Assembly: GCA_046154125.1 (NCBI GenBank)
Contig: JBJXEJ010000174.1
Coordinates: 60,860-124,859 of the forward strand
DNA: 64,000 nt
Reading direction: 5' to 3'
DNA from: PBB1 sp046154125
GTDB taxonomy: Bacteria > Pseudomonadota > Gammaproteobacteria > Burkholderiales > Burkholderiaceae_C
Shown here: positions 1-7,872 of the stretch, in pieces
Layout of the letters: the number at the start of each line of letters is the position of its first letter
Numbering within the stretch: the first letter of the stretch is position 1
Notes under the pieces: generated by a model
What the model was told of the DNA's origin: nothing
Database searches by the model: none
What the model saw: only the letters and a program-made list of their open reading frames with translations
Translations under genes and position numbers: made by a program

Positions 1-1822
1 TCGCCGGCGCGGGCTCACCGGGTGTCACCGGCGGACGTTCCCCTCGGCCCATCACCGGAGACAGCGTTCCCGATTCGGCGTCGTAACTGAACAGCGTCTT
101 GGCCAGCGCCGGCTGCACGCTGAGCATGTCGATCAGGAAACCGAGCGCGCCCAGGTTGTCGGCCAGCCGGTCGAAAACGCCCGCCTGCGGAACGCGGGCC
201 AGATCGACCTCGGTCGAACTGAGTCCGTCGACTTCATCCCGCATGCGCAGCAGCGCGCTGGCTGCGTGATCCATCCCGAGCACCGACAGCACACCGCGCA
301 TGGCGGACAGGTGGTTCGGCACCGGAATCAGCACCTCGGGGTCGGCCGGGTTGCGGAAGAACTGGTCGATCAGCTTCTCGGCTTCGGACAGGGTCGCGCG
401 CAATTCCTGCACCACGCTGCCCATCGTCTGGCGGTCAGAGACCCGTCGATACAGGTCTTCCATCCAGCCTTCGAGCGGTTGCGGCGCCTCGCCTTGCCGG
501 ACGCTGCCCATGCGCTGCGACATGCGCTGCACGCGAGCGCCCAGTTCCGGGTGATCGAATTCGGCGTCCTCGAGGCAGGCCTCGACATACAACAGGCTGG
601 TGGCTGCCTCCATCGCCAGTGGAGCCGACGGCGGCGCAGCGGATTGCTGCGCCTGCGCTGCGGCAGCGCGCAGTTCCTCGGCCAGCAACTCACCCGAGGG
701 AAACAGGCGCTTCAGCGATTCACCGGCCAGGGCGAACTGCTCATTCAACCCGTTCAGGCGATGCATTTCGCCGCCGGCCACGCCGGACCAGGACTCCTTT
801 GCAGCCGCGACGCGCTTGCGGGCCTGCGCGATCAGCGCCGGGTCGAAACGACCGAGCGGGCTGACCTGGTAGTTGGCGCTGAGATGGTGAACCAGGTCGT
901 AGGCCTGACGAACTGCAGCCAATCGGGGAGCCTTGCGGCCGTCACCGGGAGAGTCGGCCTGTGCGCAGAAGAAGAGCAGGTCACGAGCGAGCCGCTCGGA
1001 CACCTCACGCCCGCCGCGCTCGAAAATGCGCAGCTGCGCGAGCAGCCGGGAAGCAACGCGCTTGCTGAACACATCGGGCGACAGCAAGCCTTGCGACTGG
1101 GCTTCGAACATCGCCGCGGCCAACTTCCACAGCGTGCTGATCTGAGGGTGATCGGTGCCCGCGCCGAGACCGGCGCAGATGTCGCTCATGCGACGCGCAG
1201 TGGCCACCGTCGGGTTGCGCATGATCGACAACATCTTGCTTTCGATGGCCGAACGGGTGGCCGCATCGGGTGCACGAGGCACCGCCAGATCGTCGTCGGG
1301 CAGCGGCTGCCACCTCCAGTCGCGCGTCCACAGGTCGGCCGGATGCACGCGATCGGCCCCAGCGAGCTCCTGGACCGCGCGGTACTGCGGGAACATCGCC
1401 AGCGGCGAAACCGTCTTGCCGGAGAGCAGGCGCGCGACGTAATCGAGCACGGCGAACGAGGCGCTCTCGATCGTTGAAACGGCGTGGCTGTCCAGCAGCC
1501 TCGGCTTCGCAATGCAGCGTTGCACCGCGGCTTCACAGGCACGGAGCAGGCTGGCGCCGGCAGGCAAGCCAACCAGTTCGAGCGCACCGACACCCTGATG
1601 AATATGCTGTCGAGCGCTGTGGATGACGGCCGGGTCGACCGTGTCGACATCCGAGTCAAAGGTGGTGTCGGCGTCCTTGAGGTGCCGGCGCAGTGCCTTG
1701 TGCGCCAGTTCGAGCGAGCGCCGCAACTCATCCTGTACCCAGGACAGGGCGCTCAGGTCGCTCAGGCTTTCCGGGTCATCGCCCCGGGGGTCGGTCGACG
1801 GCGGATTGCTCGAGCTGTCCAT
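1..1822 (-). CDS. chpA: ChpA/PilL-type chemosensory histidine kinase, N-terminal part (cut by window edge)
   Basis: An uninterrupted minus-strand frame runs from an ATG at 1822 off the left edge, giving about 607 residues. It begins MDSSSNPP and is largely helical. No CheA kinase, CheW or receiver domain is reached, so the identification rests mainly on position as the last gene after pilG, pilH, pilI and a pilJ-like receptor. In that order the next gene encodes the large hybrid kinase of the Pil-Chp type IV pilus chemosensory system. Two stretches resemble degenerate Hpt four-helix modules (around residues 70-105 and 455-535). The first has HIHQGVGAL where an active Hpt would have HxxKG, so it probably does not accept phosphate. 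An AAGG lies about 7 bases before the ATG. The missing 3' part should carry active Hpt, kinase and receiver domains. Confidence 0.8.
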   Translation of the reverse strand, partial: MDSSSNPPSTDPRGDDPESLSDLSALSWVQDELRRSLELAHKALRRHLKDADTTFDSDVDTVDPAVIHSARQHIHQGVGALELVGLPAGASLLRACEAAVQRCIAKPRLLDSHAVSTIESASFAVLDYVARLLSGKTVSPLAMFPQYRAVQELAGADRVHPADLWTRDWRWQPLPDDDLAVPRAPDAATRSAIESKMLSIMRNPTVATARRMSDICAGLGAGTDHPQISTLWKLAAAMFEAQSQGLLSPDVFSKRVASRLLAQLRIFERGGREVSERLARDLLFFCAQADSPGDGRKAPRLAAVRQAYDLVHHLSANYQVSPLGRFDPALIAQARKRVAAAKESWSGVAGGEMHRLNGLNEQFALAGESLKRLFPSGELLAEELRAAAAQAQQSAAPPSAPLAMEAATSLLYVEACLEDAEFDHPELGARVQRMSQRMGSVRQGEAPQPLEGWMEDLYRRVSDRQTMGSVVQELRATLSEAEKLIDQFFRNPADPEVLIPVPNHLSAMRGVLSVLGMDHAASALLRMRDEVDGLSSTEVDLARVPQAGVFDRLADNLGALGFLIDMLSVQPALAKTLFSYDAESGTLSPVMGRGERPPVTPGEPAPA

Positions 1823-1888
1823 GCGATGCCTTGTGTCTGGTGATTCTGCGAGGACGGGAAACGGAGCTGGAGAAGCCGTGCGGGGTGC

Positions 1889-3475
1889 TCAGACAATCTT
1901 GAAACGCGCCACCGATTGCTTGAGCTCCTCGGCGGTATGCGACAACTCGCGCACCATCTGGGCGGTCGATCGCGTGCCTTCACCGGTCTGCTCGGTCACC
2001 GCGAAGATGTGCTGGATGTTGGCCGCCACCACGTTGGCCGATTGCGCTTCGCCGAGCGCCTGGCTGGAGATGTGGGTGATCAGGTCCGACAACTCCCGCG
2101 ACACGCGATCAATGTCGTTCAGCGCCGCACCGGCCGCGTCAGTGAGCCGAGTGCCTTCGACGACGCCCTGGGTCGAGCGCTCCATCGCGGCCACCGCATC
2201 CTGGGTATCGGTCTGGATGGTCTTGACCAGCGCGGCAATCTGGCGCGTCGCGTCGGCCGAGCGCTCGGCCAGACGCTGTACTTCCTCGGCCACGACCGAG
2301 AAGCCGCGACCGGCCTCACCGGCCGAGGCGGCCTGGATGGCGGCATTCAGCGCGAGTACGTTGGTCTGCTCGGTGATGTCCGAGATCAGTTCGGTGATCT
2401 CGCCAATCTCCTGCGACGACTCGCCGAGGCGCTTGATGCGCTTCGATGTCTCCTGGATCTGATCGCGGATGGAGTTCATGCCGCCGATGGTGTCCTGCAC
2501 AGCCTTCAGGCCAGACTCGGTCGCGTTCAGGGATTGGCGCGCGACCTGTGCGGTCTGCTGCGCCTGCGCCGACACCTCGTTGATGCGGCCGGCCATCTGC
2601 AGTACCGATTCGCCGGTGTCACGAATCTCGCGCAGCTGCTCGCTGGAGGCCGCCATCAGTTCGGTGGAGGTCGCGTCGACCAGCTGGGTCGTTTCGGTCA
2701 CGCGGCTCACCGTGCCCTGCACCTGTGCAACCAGCGTGCGCAGTTCTTCCACCGTGTAGTTGACGGAGTCTGCGATGGCGCCAGTGATGTCTTCGGTGAC
2801 CGTCGCCTGCTGGGTCAGATCGCCTTCGGCGACGCTTTGCAGCTCGTTCATCAAACGCAGAATCGCGGCCTGGTTGGCGTCGTTGACCCGCTTGGACTCG
2901 TCCTGCTGCCGCTGCGCGTCGACGCGCTGCTGCTCCATCTGCCGCGTGCGCTGGGCCTGCTCGGCACCAAACACCTTGCGCTGGCCGAACACGCCGGCGA
3001 ACACCGCCAACCCGGAAAGCAGCAGCAAGCCGGCCGTTCCGCGCTGCTGCGGCTCGGTGTCGGACGCCGCAAACGACATCAGCACGACCGCCAGCACACC
3101 GAACAACCCGATCAGCACCAGTGCGCTCAGCCACTGCTGCTGCTGCGCGAGCGGACGGCTGCCGATCAACGGCACGCCGGAACCCAACGGCTCCTCTGCA
3201 ATCGGTGGCGGCTGCAGCCGGGATTCGGCGAAGTCGACCATCCCGGAGGGAGCCGCCTCGGTGATGATGGAAGCCTGAAAGTCGTGCGCGCTTCTGCCGC
3301 CCACGCCTTCAAGCACTACGGTACGTTCCATGTCCATGTTCATCTCCAGCGGCGAACGTTCCTTCACACCGTCATGCGCATCGACCGCATGCGCTGACAC
3401 CTCAAAGGCACGTGTGTCGGGTCCGGCACGATCCTGCCTGGCCCCGTTGTTCTTCAGTTTGTCCAAAAAAGCCAT
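1889..3475 (-). CDS. pilJ: PilJ-like methyl-accepting chemotaxis protein with minimal periplasmic part
   Basis: This 528-residue receptor should pass signals to the PilI/ChpA complex that controls type IV pili. Residues 1-113 are hydrophilic. Two membrane segments (about 115-137 and 147-164) are joined by a loop of only about 9 residues. The rest is a long coiled-coil signalling domain with the hairpin tip near residues 385-415 (EQTNVLALNAAIQAA, GRGFSVVAEEV). Pseudomonas PilJ has a large periplasmic sensing domain between its membrane segments; this protein lacks it, so any ligand sensing is probably cytoplasmic or indirect. The ATG at 3475 is preceded by GGGGAG at good distance. It lies between pilI (gap 113 bases) and the ChpA gene (gap 66 bases) on the same strand. 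The family assignment is secure; the symbol follows from gene order. Confidence 0.88.
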   Translation of the reverse strand: MAFLDKLKNNGARQDRAGPDTRAFEVSAHAVDAHDGVKERSPLEMNMDMERTVVLEGVGGRSAHDFQASIITEAAPSGMVDFAESRLQPPPIAEEPLGSGVPLIGSRPLAQQQQWLSALVLIGLFGVLAVVLMSFAASDTEPQQRGTAGLLLLSGLAVFAGVFGQRKVFGAEQAQRTRQMEQQRVDAQRQQDESKRVNDANQAAILRLMNELQSVAEGDLTQQATVTEDITGAIADSVNYTVEELRTLVAQVQGTVSRVTETTQLVDATSTELMAASSEQLREIRDTGESVLQMAGRINEVSAQAQQTAQVARQSLNATESGLKAVQDTIGGMNSIRDQIQETSKRIKRLGESSQEIGEITELISDITEQTNVLALNAAIQAASAGEAGRGFSVVAEEVQRLAERSADATRQIAALVKTIQTDTQDAVAAMERSTQGVVEGTRLTDAAGAALNDIDRVSRELSDLITHISSQALGEAQSANVVAANIQHIFAVTEQTGEGTRSTAQMVRELSHTAEELKQSVARFKIV

Positions 3476-3588
3476 GGTGGGCTCCCCGGTCGCCGATTGT
3501 TGGTAGGTCGTGACGGATCAAACCGCCGGATATCGCCGCGTTCTCCGTGCCTGTTTGTCGCATCGACGCAGGCAGCGCATCGAAATGA

Positions 3589-4107
3589 TCAGCCCACGAT
3601 CTTCAGGAAGGCCTCGTGTCGCACGAGCCGGGCGAGGCTGATTTCCTGCCACACCCGGCGATCGACGTCGCGCAGGCGCCGGCCAACGAAAAATGGGCTT
3701 CCGGCTGGCGCATCGCCGTCCGGAAACAGCTGCTCCTCGCCGCGCAGACCCGCCAGCCGATCGACCAGCAGCGCCGCGTTGACGTCGAGCGAGGAATTGA
3801 ACGCCACGAGCATGGCCTGGTCCCGGGAGGCGGCGACAGGCTTGATACCGAAGAATGCAGCCAGCTCGACGACGCCATGCAGGTGCCCGCGAAGATTGGC
3901 CACGCCCAGAAACCACGGGTGCGCATGCGAGACCGGTGCCAGCGCCGTCATCGGGAATATTTCACCCGCCTCCTTCAACGGAAAGAGGAACCCGCGGCCG
4001 CCGCATTCGACCGCCAGCCAGGTTTGCCCCCGAGATGTCGAGCGGGCTTCCTGGAGCCGTTCGGCCAGCCGATGCTGGAGATCGCGCAATGCTTCTTTGT
4101 TGGCCAT
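3589..4107 (-). CDS. pilI: CheW-like adaptor PilI
   Basis: The 172-residue protein is a single CheW-like SH3-type domain (roughly residues 25-165). It contains the typical FLGVANLRGHLHGVVEL segment, which corresponds to the conserved V-N-x-R-G stretch of CheW proteins. CheW proteins bridge a chemoreceptor and a CheA-type kinase in the inner-membrane signalling array. Here the partners would be the adjacent PilJ-like receptor and ChpA. It sits between pilH (gap 87 bases) and the receptor gene. No strong ribosome-binding site is visible before the ATG at 4107, so the start is the longest-ATG choice. Confidence is high for the family and good for the PilI role. Confidence 0.88.
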   Translation of the reverse strand: MANKEALRDLQHRLAERLQEARSTSRGQTWLAVECGGRGFLFPLKEAGEIFPMTALAPVSHAHPWFLGVANLRGHLHGVVELAAFFGIKPVAASRDQAMLVAFNSSLDVNAALLVDRLAGLRGEEQLFPDGDAPAGSPFFVGRRLRDVDRRVWQEISLARLVRHEAFLKIVG

Positions 4108-4194
4108 GATCGGGTCGCGTTGAAGCCGTGGCGGCCTCAGATCAGAAACGACGCAAGGCGACCAAGCGCCCGTGCGGGGAGCATGCGGAAGCGG

Positions 4195-4560
4195 TCACCC
4201 GAACGCACGAATCTTGGCCGCCAGTTCGTCGGCGTTGACGGGCTTGACGAGATAGTCACGCGCACCTTGCCGGATGCCCCACACCTTGTCGGTCTCCTGA
4301 TTCTTGCTTGTGCACATGATGACCGGGACACGCGCGAAACGCGGATCTCGGGTGATGGCACGAGTCAGCTGAAAGCCGTTCTGCCCTGGCATCACGACGT
4401 CCATCAGGATCAGGTCGGGGGTCTGCTCTTCCAGACGGCGCATCGCCTCTTCGCCGTTCTCGGCCGTCCGCACCGCATAGCCCTGCTTCGTCAGCAGGCC
4501 AGAGACGTGGTAGAGCTCCGTCTTCGAATCATCGACCAGCAGGATGTTCTTGATTGCCAT
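4195..4560 (-). CDS. pilH: PilH-type CheY-like response regulator
   Basis: The 121-residue protein is a stand-alone receiver domain. It shows the acidic pair near residues 10-11 (LLVDDSKTE), the phospho-accepting Asp in LILMDVVMPG, the T/S position in VIMCTSK and the Lys in YLVKPVN. No output domain follows. In the Pil-Chp system PilG and PilH are the two single-domain regulators phosphorylated by ChpA. They oppose each other in pilus extension and retraction and in cAMP control. Its place second after pilG supports PilH. GAGG occurs about 8 bases before the ATG at 4560. Confidence 0.9.
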   Translation of the reverse strand: MAIKNILLVDDSKTELYHVSGLLTKQGYAVRTAENGEEAMRRLEEQTPDLILMDVVMPGQNGFQLTRAITRDPRFARVPVIMCTSKNQETDKVWGIRQGARDYLVKPVNADELAAKIRAFG

Positions 4561-4641
4561 TTCTTGTCCTCGGGAGTCGTTTTGTGGCGCAAGGGCTCAG
4601 ATCAAGCAATCCGCGCGCCGCCAAAACCATGACAAAACGCG

Positions 4642-5058
4642 TCAGGCGACGATCGCCGGAGAGTCTTCGCCCAGATGCAGGCGGACCGCGCCCAGCAACT
4701 GGTCCTTCGTGAATGGCTTGGTGAGGTAGTCCTGCGAGCCAACCATGCGCCCGCGCGCCTTGTCGAACAGCCCGTCCTTGGACGACAGCATGATGACCGG
4801 CACATCTGAAAAGCGGACATTGCGCTTGATGATGGCGCAAGTCTGGTACCCGTCGAGACGGGGCATCAGGATGTCGCAGAAGATCAGCGCCGGCGCGTGG
4901 TCATTGACCTTGGACAGGGCGTCGAAGCCGTCCTCGGCGAGGTAGACCTCGTAACCACCCTGCTTGAGGAAGATTTCCGCACTGCGCCGGATGGTGTTGC
5001 TGTCATCGATGACCAGAACCCTGGTCTTGGGCGCATCGGCCCCGGTGTCCTCGTTCAC
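4642..5058 (-). CDS. pilG: PilG-type CheY-like response regulator
   Basis: This is a single receiver domain of about 138 residues with the Asp cluster in VLVIDDSNT, the phospho-Asp in LIFCDILMPRLDG, the switch Ser in VIMLSSKDG and the Lys in YLTKPF. I chose the GTG at 5058 because GAGGAG lies 7 bases upstream of it. The alternative ATG codons at 5064 and 5073 are too close to or overlap that ribosome-binding site, and the longest frame begins with a GTG at 5085. PilG activates type IV pilus extension through ChpA signalling. It follows rubA by about 50 bases and precedes pilH on the same strand, so one transcript from rubA to chpA is likely. Confidence 0.9.
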   Translation of the reverse strand: MNEDTGADAPKTRVLVIDDSNTIRRSAEIFLKQGGYEVYLAEDGFDALSKVNDHAPALIFCDILMPRLDGYQTCAIIKRNVRFSDVPVIMLSSKDGLFDKARGRMVGSQDYLTKPFTKDQLLGAVRLHLGEDSPAIVA

Positions 5059-5112
5059 TGACATTCTCCTCATCAGGACGCGCACGTCGCATCCCGCCTG
5101 TCGGGTTATCGG

Positions 5113-5307
5113 TCAGATTTGCACCATCTCAAAGTCTTCTTTTCGCGCGCCGCATTCCGGACACGTCCAATTCATCGGAACGTCGGCCCAGCGGGTGCCC
5201 GGCGCGATGCCGTGATCCGGGTCGCCGACGGCCTCGTCGTAGATCCATCCGCAGATCAGACACATCCAGGTTCGGGTTTCGGTCACGGGAGTTTCAAAGG
5301 GAAACAC
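5113..5307 (-). CDS. rubA: Rubredoxin
   Basis: This small iron protein of about 64 residues carries the two Cys knuckles of rubredoxin, CLICG and CPECG, plus WIYDEAVGDP and GIAPGTRW between them. One iron bound by four Cys serves in one-electron transfer. I place the start at the GTG at 5307, because GAGGA lies 8 bases upstream. A TTG at 5325 gives a 70-residue version, and an internal GTG would give about 56 residues, close to the usual rubredoxin length of 50-60. The gene heads the pil-chp operon. That arrangement recurs in Burkholderiales, although no rubredoxin role in twitching is established. Confidence 0.93.
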   Translation of the reverse strand: MFPFETPVTETRTWMCLICGWIYDEAVGDPDHGIAPGTRWADVPMNWTCPECGARKEDFEMVQI

Positions 5308-5377
5308 TGAAAGAGTCCTCGCCAACAGCGGCGGAAGGCGTCCAGTGCGGCCTCAGGGCGTCATTACAATGAAAACG

Positions 5378-5383
5378 ATTCTA
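5378..5383 (-). promoter_or_regulatory. Possible -10 element of the rubA-pil operon
   Basis: On the minus strand TAGAAT reads 5 of 6 against the sigma-70 -10 consensus. A second candidate, TGTAAT, lies a few bases downstream. No convincing -35 hexamer stands 16-18 bases before either. It is in the divergent gap between rubA and the ThiD-like gene, the only local A/T-rich patch. This is a weak call from sequence alone. Confidence 0.3.
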
Positions 5384-5508
5384 GCGACGCGGTTATCGAG
5401 GCGCGCAGACTCCGGGGTGCCCTTGTTGTTAGGCACCGTCAGTTCGACCCGATTCGCCGGTCATCGCCCTGGGGGCGGACCGCACTTTCCTCATCCGAGT
5501 CTTCCGCC

Positions 5509-6447
5509 ATGACCGCACAAACCCAACCGACAGCCGATGCCGCTGACGAGTTGCAGGAAGCTCCGGCCCCTGCCTGCGTGATGAGTTTCAACGCGTCGGA
5601 CGCCACTGGCGCCGGCGGCGTGAGCGGCGACGTCGCGACCATCGCCGCGATGGGCGCCCACGGGCTGCCGGTGATCACCTCGATCGTGATGCGCGACACC
5701 GCCGAGGTGTTCGACCACCATGCACTGGAGCCCGACGTGGTCGCCGAACAGGCGCGATGCGTACTCGAGGACATCACCATCGCCGCCTGGAAAGTCGGCT
5801 TCCTTGGTTCAGCCGAGGGCGTCGGCGCCGTGGCCGAAATCCTGTCGGACTACCCCGATGTGCCACTGGTGGCCTACATGCCGAACCTGTCGTGGCTGGA
5901 CGAGGACCAGCAGCAGGCCTACCTCGATGCCTTTCGCGAACTCGTGCTGCCTCAGACCGAGGTGCTGGTCGGCAGCCACCAGACGCTGACCGACTTCCTG
6001 CTGCCGGACTGGGAGGGCGAGCGCCCGACTTCGCCGCGCGAGCTGGCGGTGGCCGCGGCCGAGCACGGCGCCAGCTATGTTCTGGTAACCAGCGTGCTGG
6101 TCACCAAGAGCAAGAGCGCCGACCAGTATCTGGACAACGTGCTCGCATCGCCACAAGGCGCACTGACCGGCGAGAAATTCGAGCGCTTCGATGCCAGCTT
6201 CAACGCCGCAGGCGACACGCTGTCAGCTTCGCTGGCTGCGCTGCTGGCCTCCGGCAGCGAACTGCACACCGCCGTCGGTGAAGCCCTGGCCTTCCTGGAC
6301 CAGGCGCTCGATGCGGGTTTCCGTCCCGGCATGGGCAACGTCGTTCCCGACCGCTTCTTCTGGGCGCTGGCTCCCGGCGAGGAAGAAGACGGCGGCGAGG
6401 GCGAGGCCGTAGAACCCGACGCGCCGGGAACCCGCCACATCCACTGA
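5509..6447 (+). CDS. ThiD-like PfkB-fold kinase (putative phosphomethylpyrimidine kinase)
   Basis: The 312-residue protein resembles hydroxymethylpyrimidine/phosphomethylpyrimidine kinase (ThiD) of thiamine synthesis. It has a ThiD-like N-terminal pattern at residues 24-48 (MSFNASDATGAGG, then DVATIAAMG) and the C-terminal anion-hole stretch AAGDTLSAS at 233-241. It departs from canonical ThiD in several places. Asp236 stands where E. coli ThiD has Cys in GTGC, the usual V-x-D-P-V-M segment is replaced by VAYMPNLSWL, and an acidic Glu-rich tail follows residue 285. No thiamine gene or obvious TPP leader lies nearby. It is followed by hemL after 53 bases and diverges from rubA. The fold assignment is good; the substrate is uncertain, so I give no symbol. 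Confidence 0.75.
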   Translation: MTAQTQPTADAADELQEAPAPACVMSFNASDATGAGGVSGDVATIAAMGAHGLPVITSIVMRDTAEVFDHHALEPDVVAEQARCVLEDITIAAWKVGFLGSAEGVGAVAEILSDYPDVPLVAYMPNLSWLDEDQQQAYLDAFRELVLPQTEVLVGSHQTLTDFLLPDWEGERPTSPRELAVAAAEHGASYVLVTSVLVTKSKSADQYLDNVLASPQGALTGEKFERFDASFNAAGDTLSASLAALLASGSELHTAVGEALAFLDQALDAGFRPGMGNVVPDRFFWALAPGEEEDGGEGEAVEPDAPGTRHIH

Positions 6448-6500
6448 CATCCCGACAACGGGGATCGCAGCAGTCAACGCTCACGAGCCTTCAGATCGCC

Positions 6501-7793
6501 ATGAATTCCACCAACGCACAACTGTTCGAACGCGCCCAGCGCGTCATTCCCGGCGGCGTCAATTCGCCGGTGCGCGCGTTTCGCGCCGTGGGCGGCACGC
6601 CTCGATTCATCGCGCGCGCCCAGGGACCATACATCTTCGACGCCGAAGGCACGCGCTACATCGACTACATCGGGTCCTGGGGCCCGATGATCCTGGGACA
6701 CGGACACCCGGCGGTGCTGGATGCGGTCCAGAAGGCAGCCATGGATGGTTTTTCATTCGGCGCGCCCACCGAACGCGAGATCGAGCTGGCCGAGGAAATC
6801 CTGAAGCTGGTGCCCAGCATGGACCAGGTGCGCCTTGTCAGTTCGGGCACCGAAGCGGCGATGAGCGCGCTGCGGCTGGCACGCGGCGCGACGGGCCGCG
6901 ACAAGATCGTCAAGTTCGAAGGCTGCTACCACGGGCATGCCGATGCACTGCTGGTCAAGGCGGGGTCGGGCCTGGCCACGTTCGGCAACCCCACCAGCGC
7001 GGGCGTGCCGGAGGACGTCGTCAAGCACACCGTCGTCCTCGAATACAACAATGTGGCACAGCTCGAGGAAGCCTTCGCGCTGCACGGCGACGGCCTGGCC
7101 TGCGTGATGATCGAGGCGATCTGCGGCAACATGAATTTCGTCCGCGCCAGCGTGCCGTTCATGTCCCGGCTGCGCGAGTTGTGCACGAAGCACGGCGTGC
7201 TGCTGGTGTTCGACGAGGTGATGACCGGCTTCCGCGTGGCGCTCGGCGGCGCGCAAAGCCTTTACGCCAGGCTGATCCCCGGCTTCGCGCCCGACATCAG
7301 CGTCTTCGGCAAGGTGATCGGCGGCGGCATGCCGCTGGCGGCCTTCGGCGGCCGGCGCGCGGTGATGGAGCAGTTGGCGCCGCTCGGCCCGGTCTACCAG
7401 GCCGGCACGCTGTCGGGCAACCCGGTGGCCACCGCCTGCGGCCTGGCGACGCTGCGCGAGATCCAGAGGCCCGGCTTCTTCGAGGCGCTGACCGCCAGCA
7501 CGCGCCAATTGGTCGACAGCCTCAACGCGGCAGCCCAGGCGTCTGGCGTCCCGATGGTCACCGACAGTGAAGGAGGGATGTTCGGTTTCTTCTTCGCGTC
7601 CGAGCTGCCGCAGAACTACACCCAGGTCTTGGCCACCGACAAGGCGCGCTTCAACCATTTTTTCCACGCGATGCTCGATCGAGGCGTGTACCTGGCCCCG
7701 GCGTTGTACGAGGCGGGATTCGTCAGTTCAGCGCACCGGCCCGAAGACCTGGCCGCCACCGCCGCCGCCGCGGCACAAGCCTTGCAGCCGTGA
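6501..7793 (+). CDS. hemL: Glutamate-1-semialdehyde 2,1-aminomutase
   Basis: This PLP enzyme of 430 residues converts glutamate-1-semialdehyde to 5-aminolevulinate in the C5 route to haem. It is a class-III aminotransferase fold. The start NAQLFERAQRVIPGGVNSPVR is typical of HemL, as are SSGTEAAMSALRLARG, the VFDEVMTGFR stretch and the PLP-binding Lys in SVFGKVIGGGMP. The length is usual for the family. The ATG at 6501 matches the normal N-terminus, although the ribosome-binding site is weak. It lies 53 bases after the ThiD-like gene, and the two are probably co-transcribed. Confidence 0.97.
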   Translation: MNSTNAQLFERAQRVIPGGVNSPVRAFRAVGGTPRFIARAQGPYIFDAEGTRYIDYIGSWGPMILGHGHPAVLDAVQKAAMDGFSFGAPTEREIELAEEILKLVPSMDQVRLVSSGTEAAMSALRLARGATGRDKIVKFEGCYHGHADALLVKAGSGLATFGNPTSAGVPEDVVKHTVVLEYNNVAQLEEAFALHGDGLACVMIEAICGNMNFVRASVPFMSRLRELCTKHGVLLVFDEVMTGFRVALGGAQSLYARLIPGFAPDISVFGKVIGGGMPLAAFGGRRAVMEQLAPLGPVYQAGTLSGNPVATACGLATLREIQRPGFFEALTASTRQLVDSLNAAAQASGVPMVTDSEGGMFGFFFASELPQNYTQVLATDKARFNHFFHAMLDRGVYLAPALYEAGFVSSAHRPEDLAATAAAAAQALQP

Positions 7794-7872
7794 TCCCGCA
7801 GAAGTAAGACATCTCATCCGGCCCACGCGACACACGGTGCCGGCACGCCTGCACCTCCACACTCGCGACTCC

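Noticed and set aside
266..1477. 403-codon plus-strand frame at the left end
   Set aside because: It opposes the ChpA-type gene, which continues off the window on the minus strand.
5330..5508. TPP riboswitch before the ThiD-like gene
   Set aside because: I found no THI-box core (CUGAGA and ACCUGA pieces in order).
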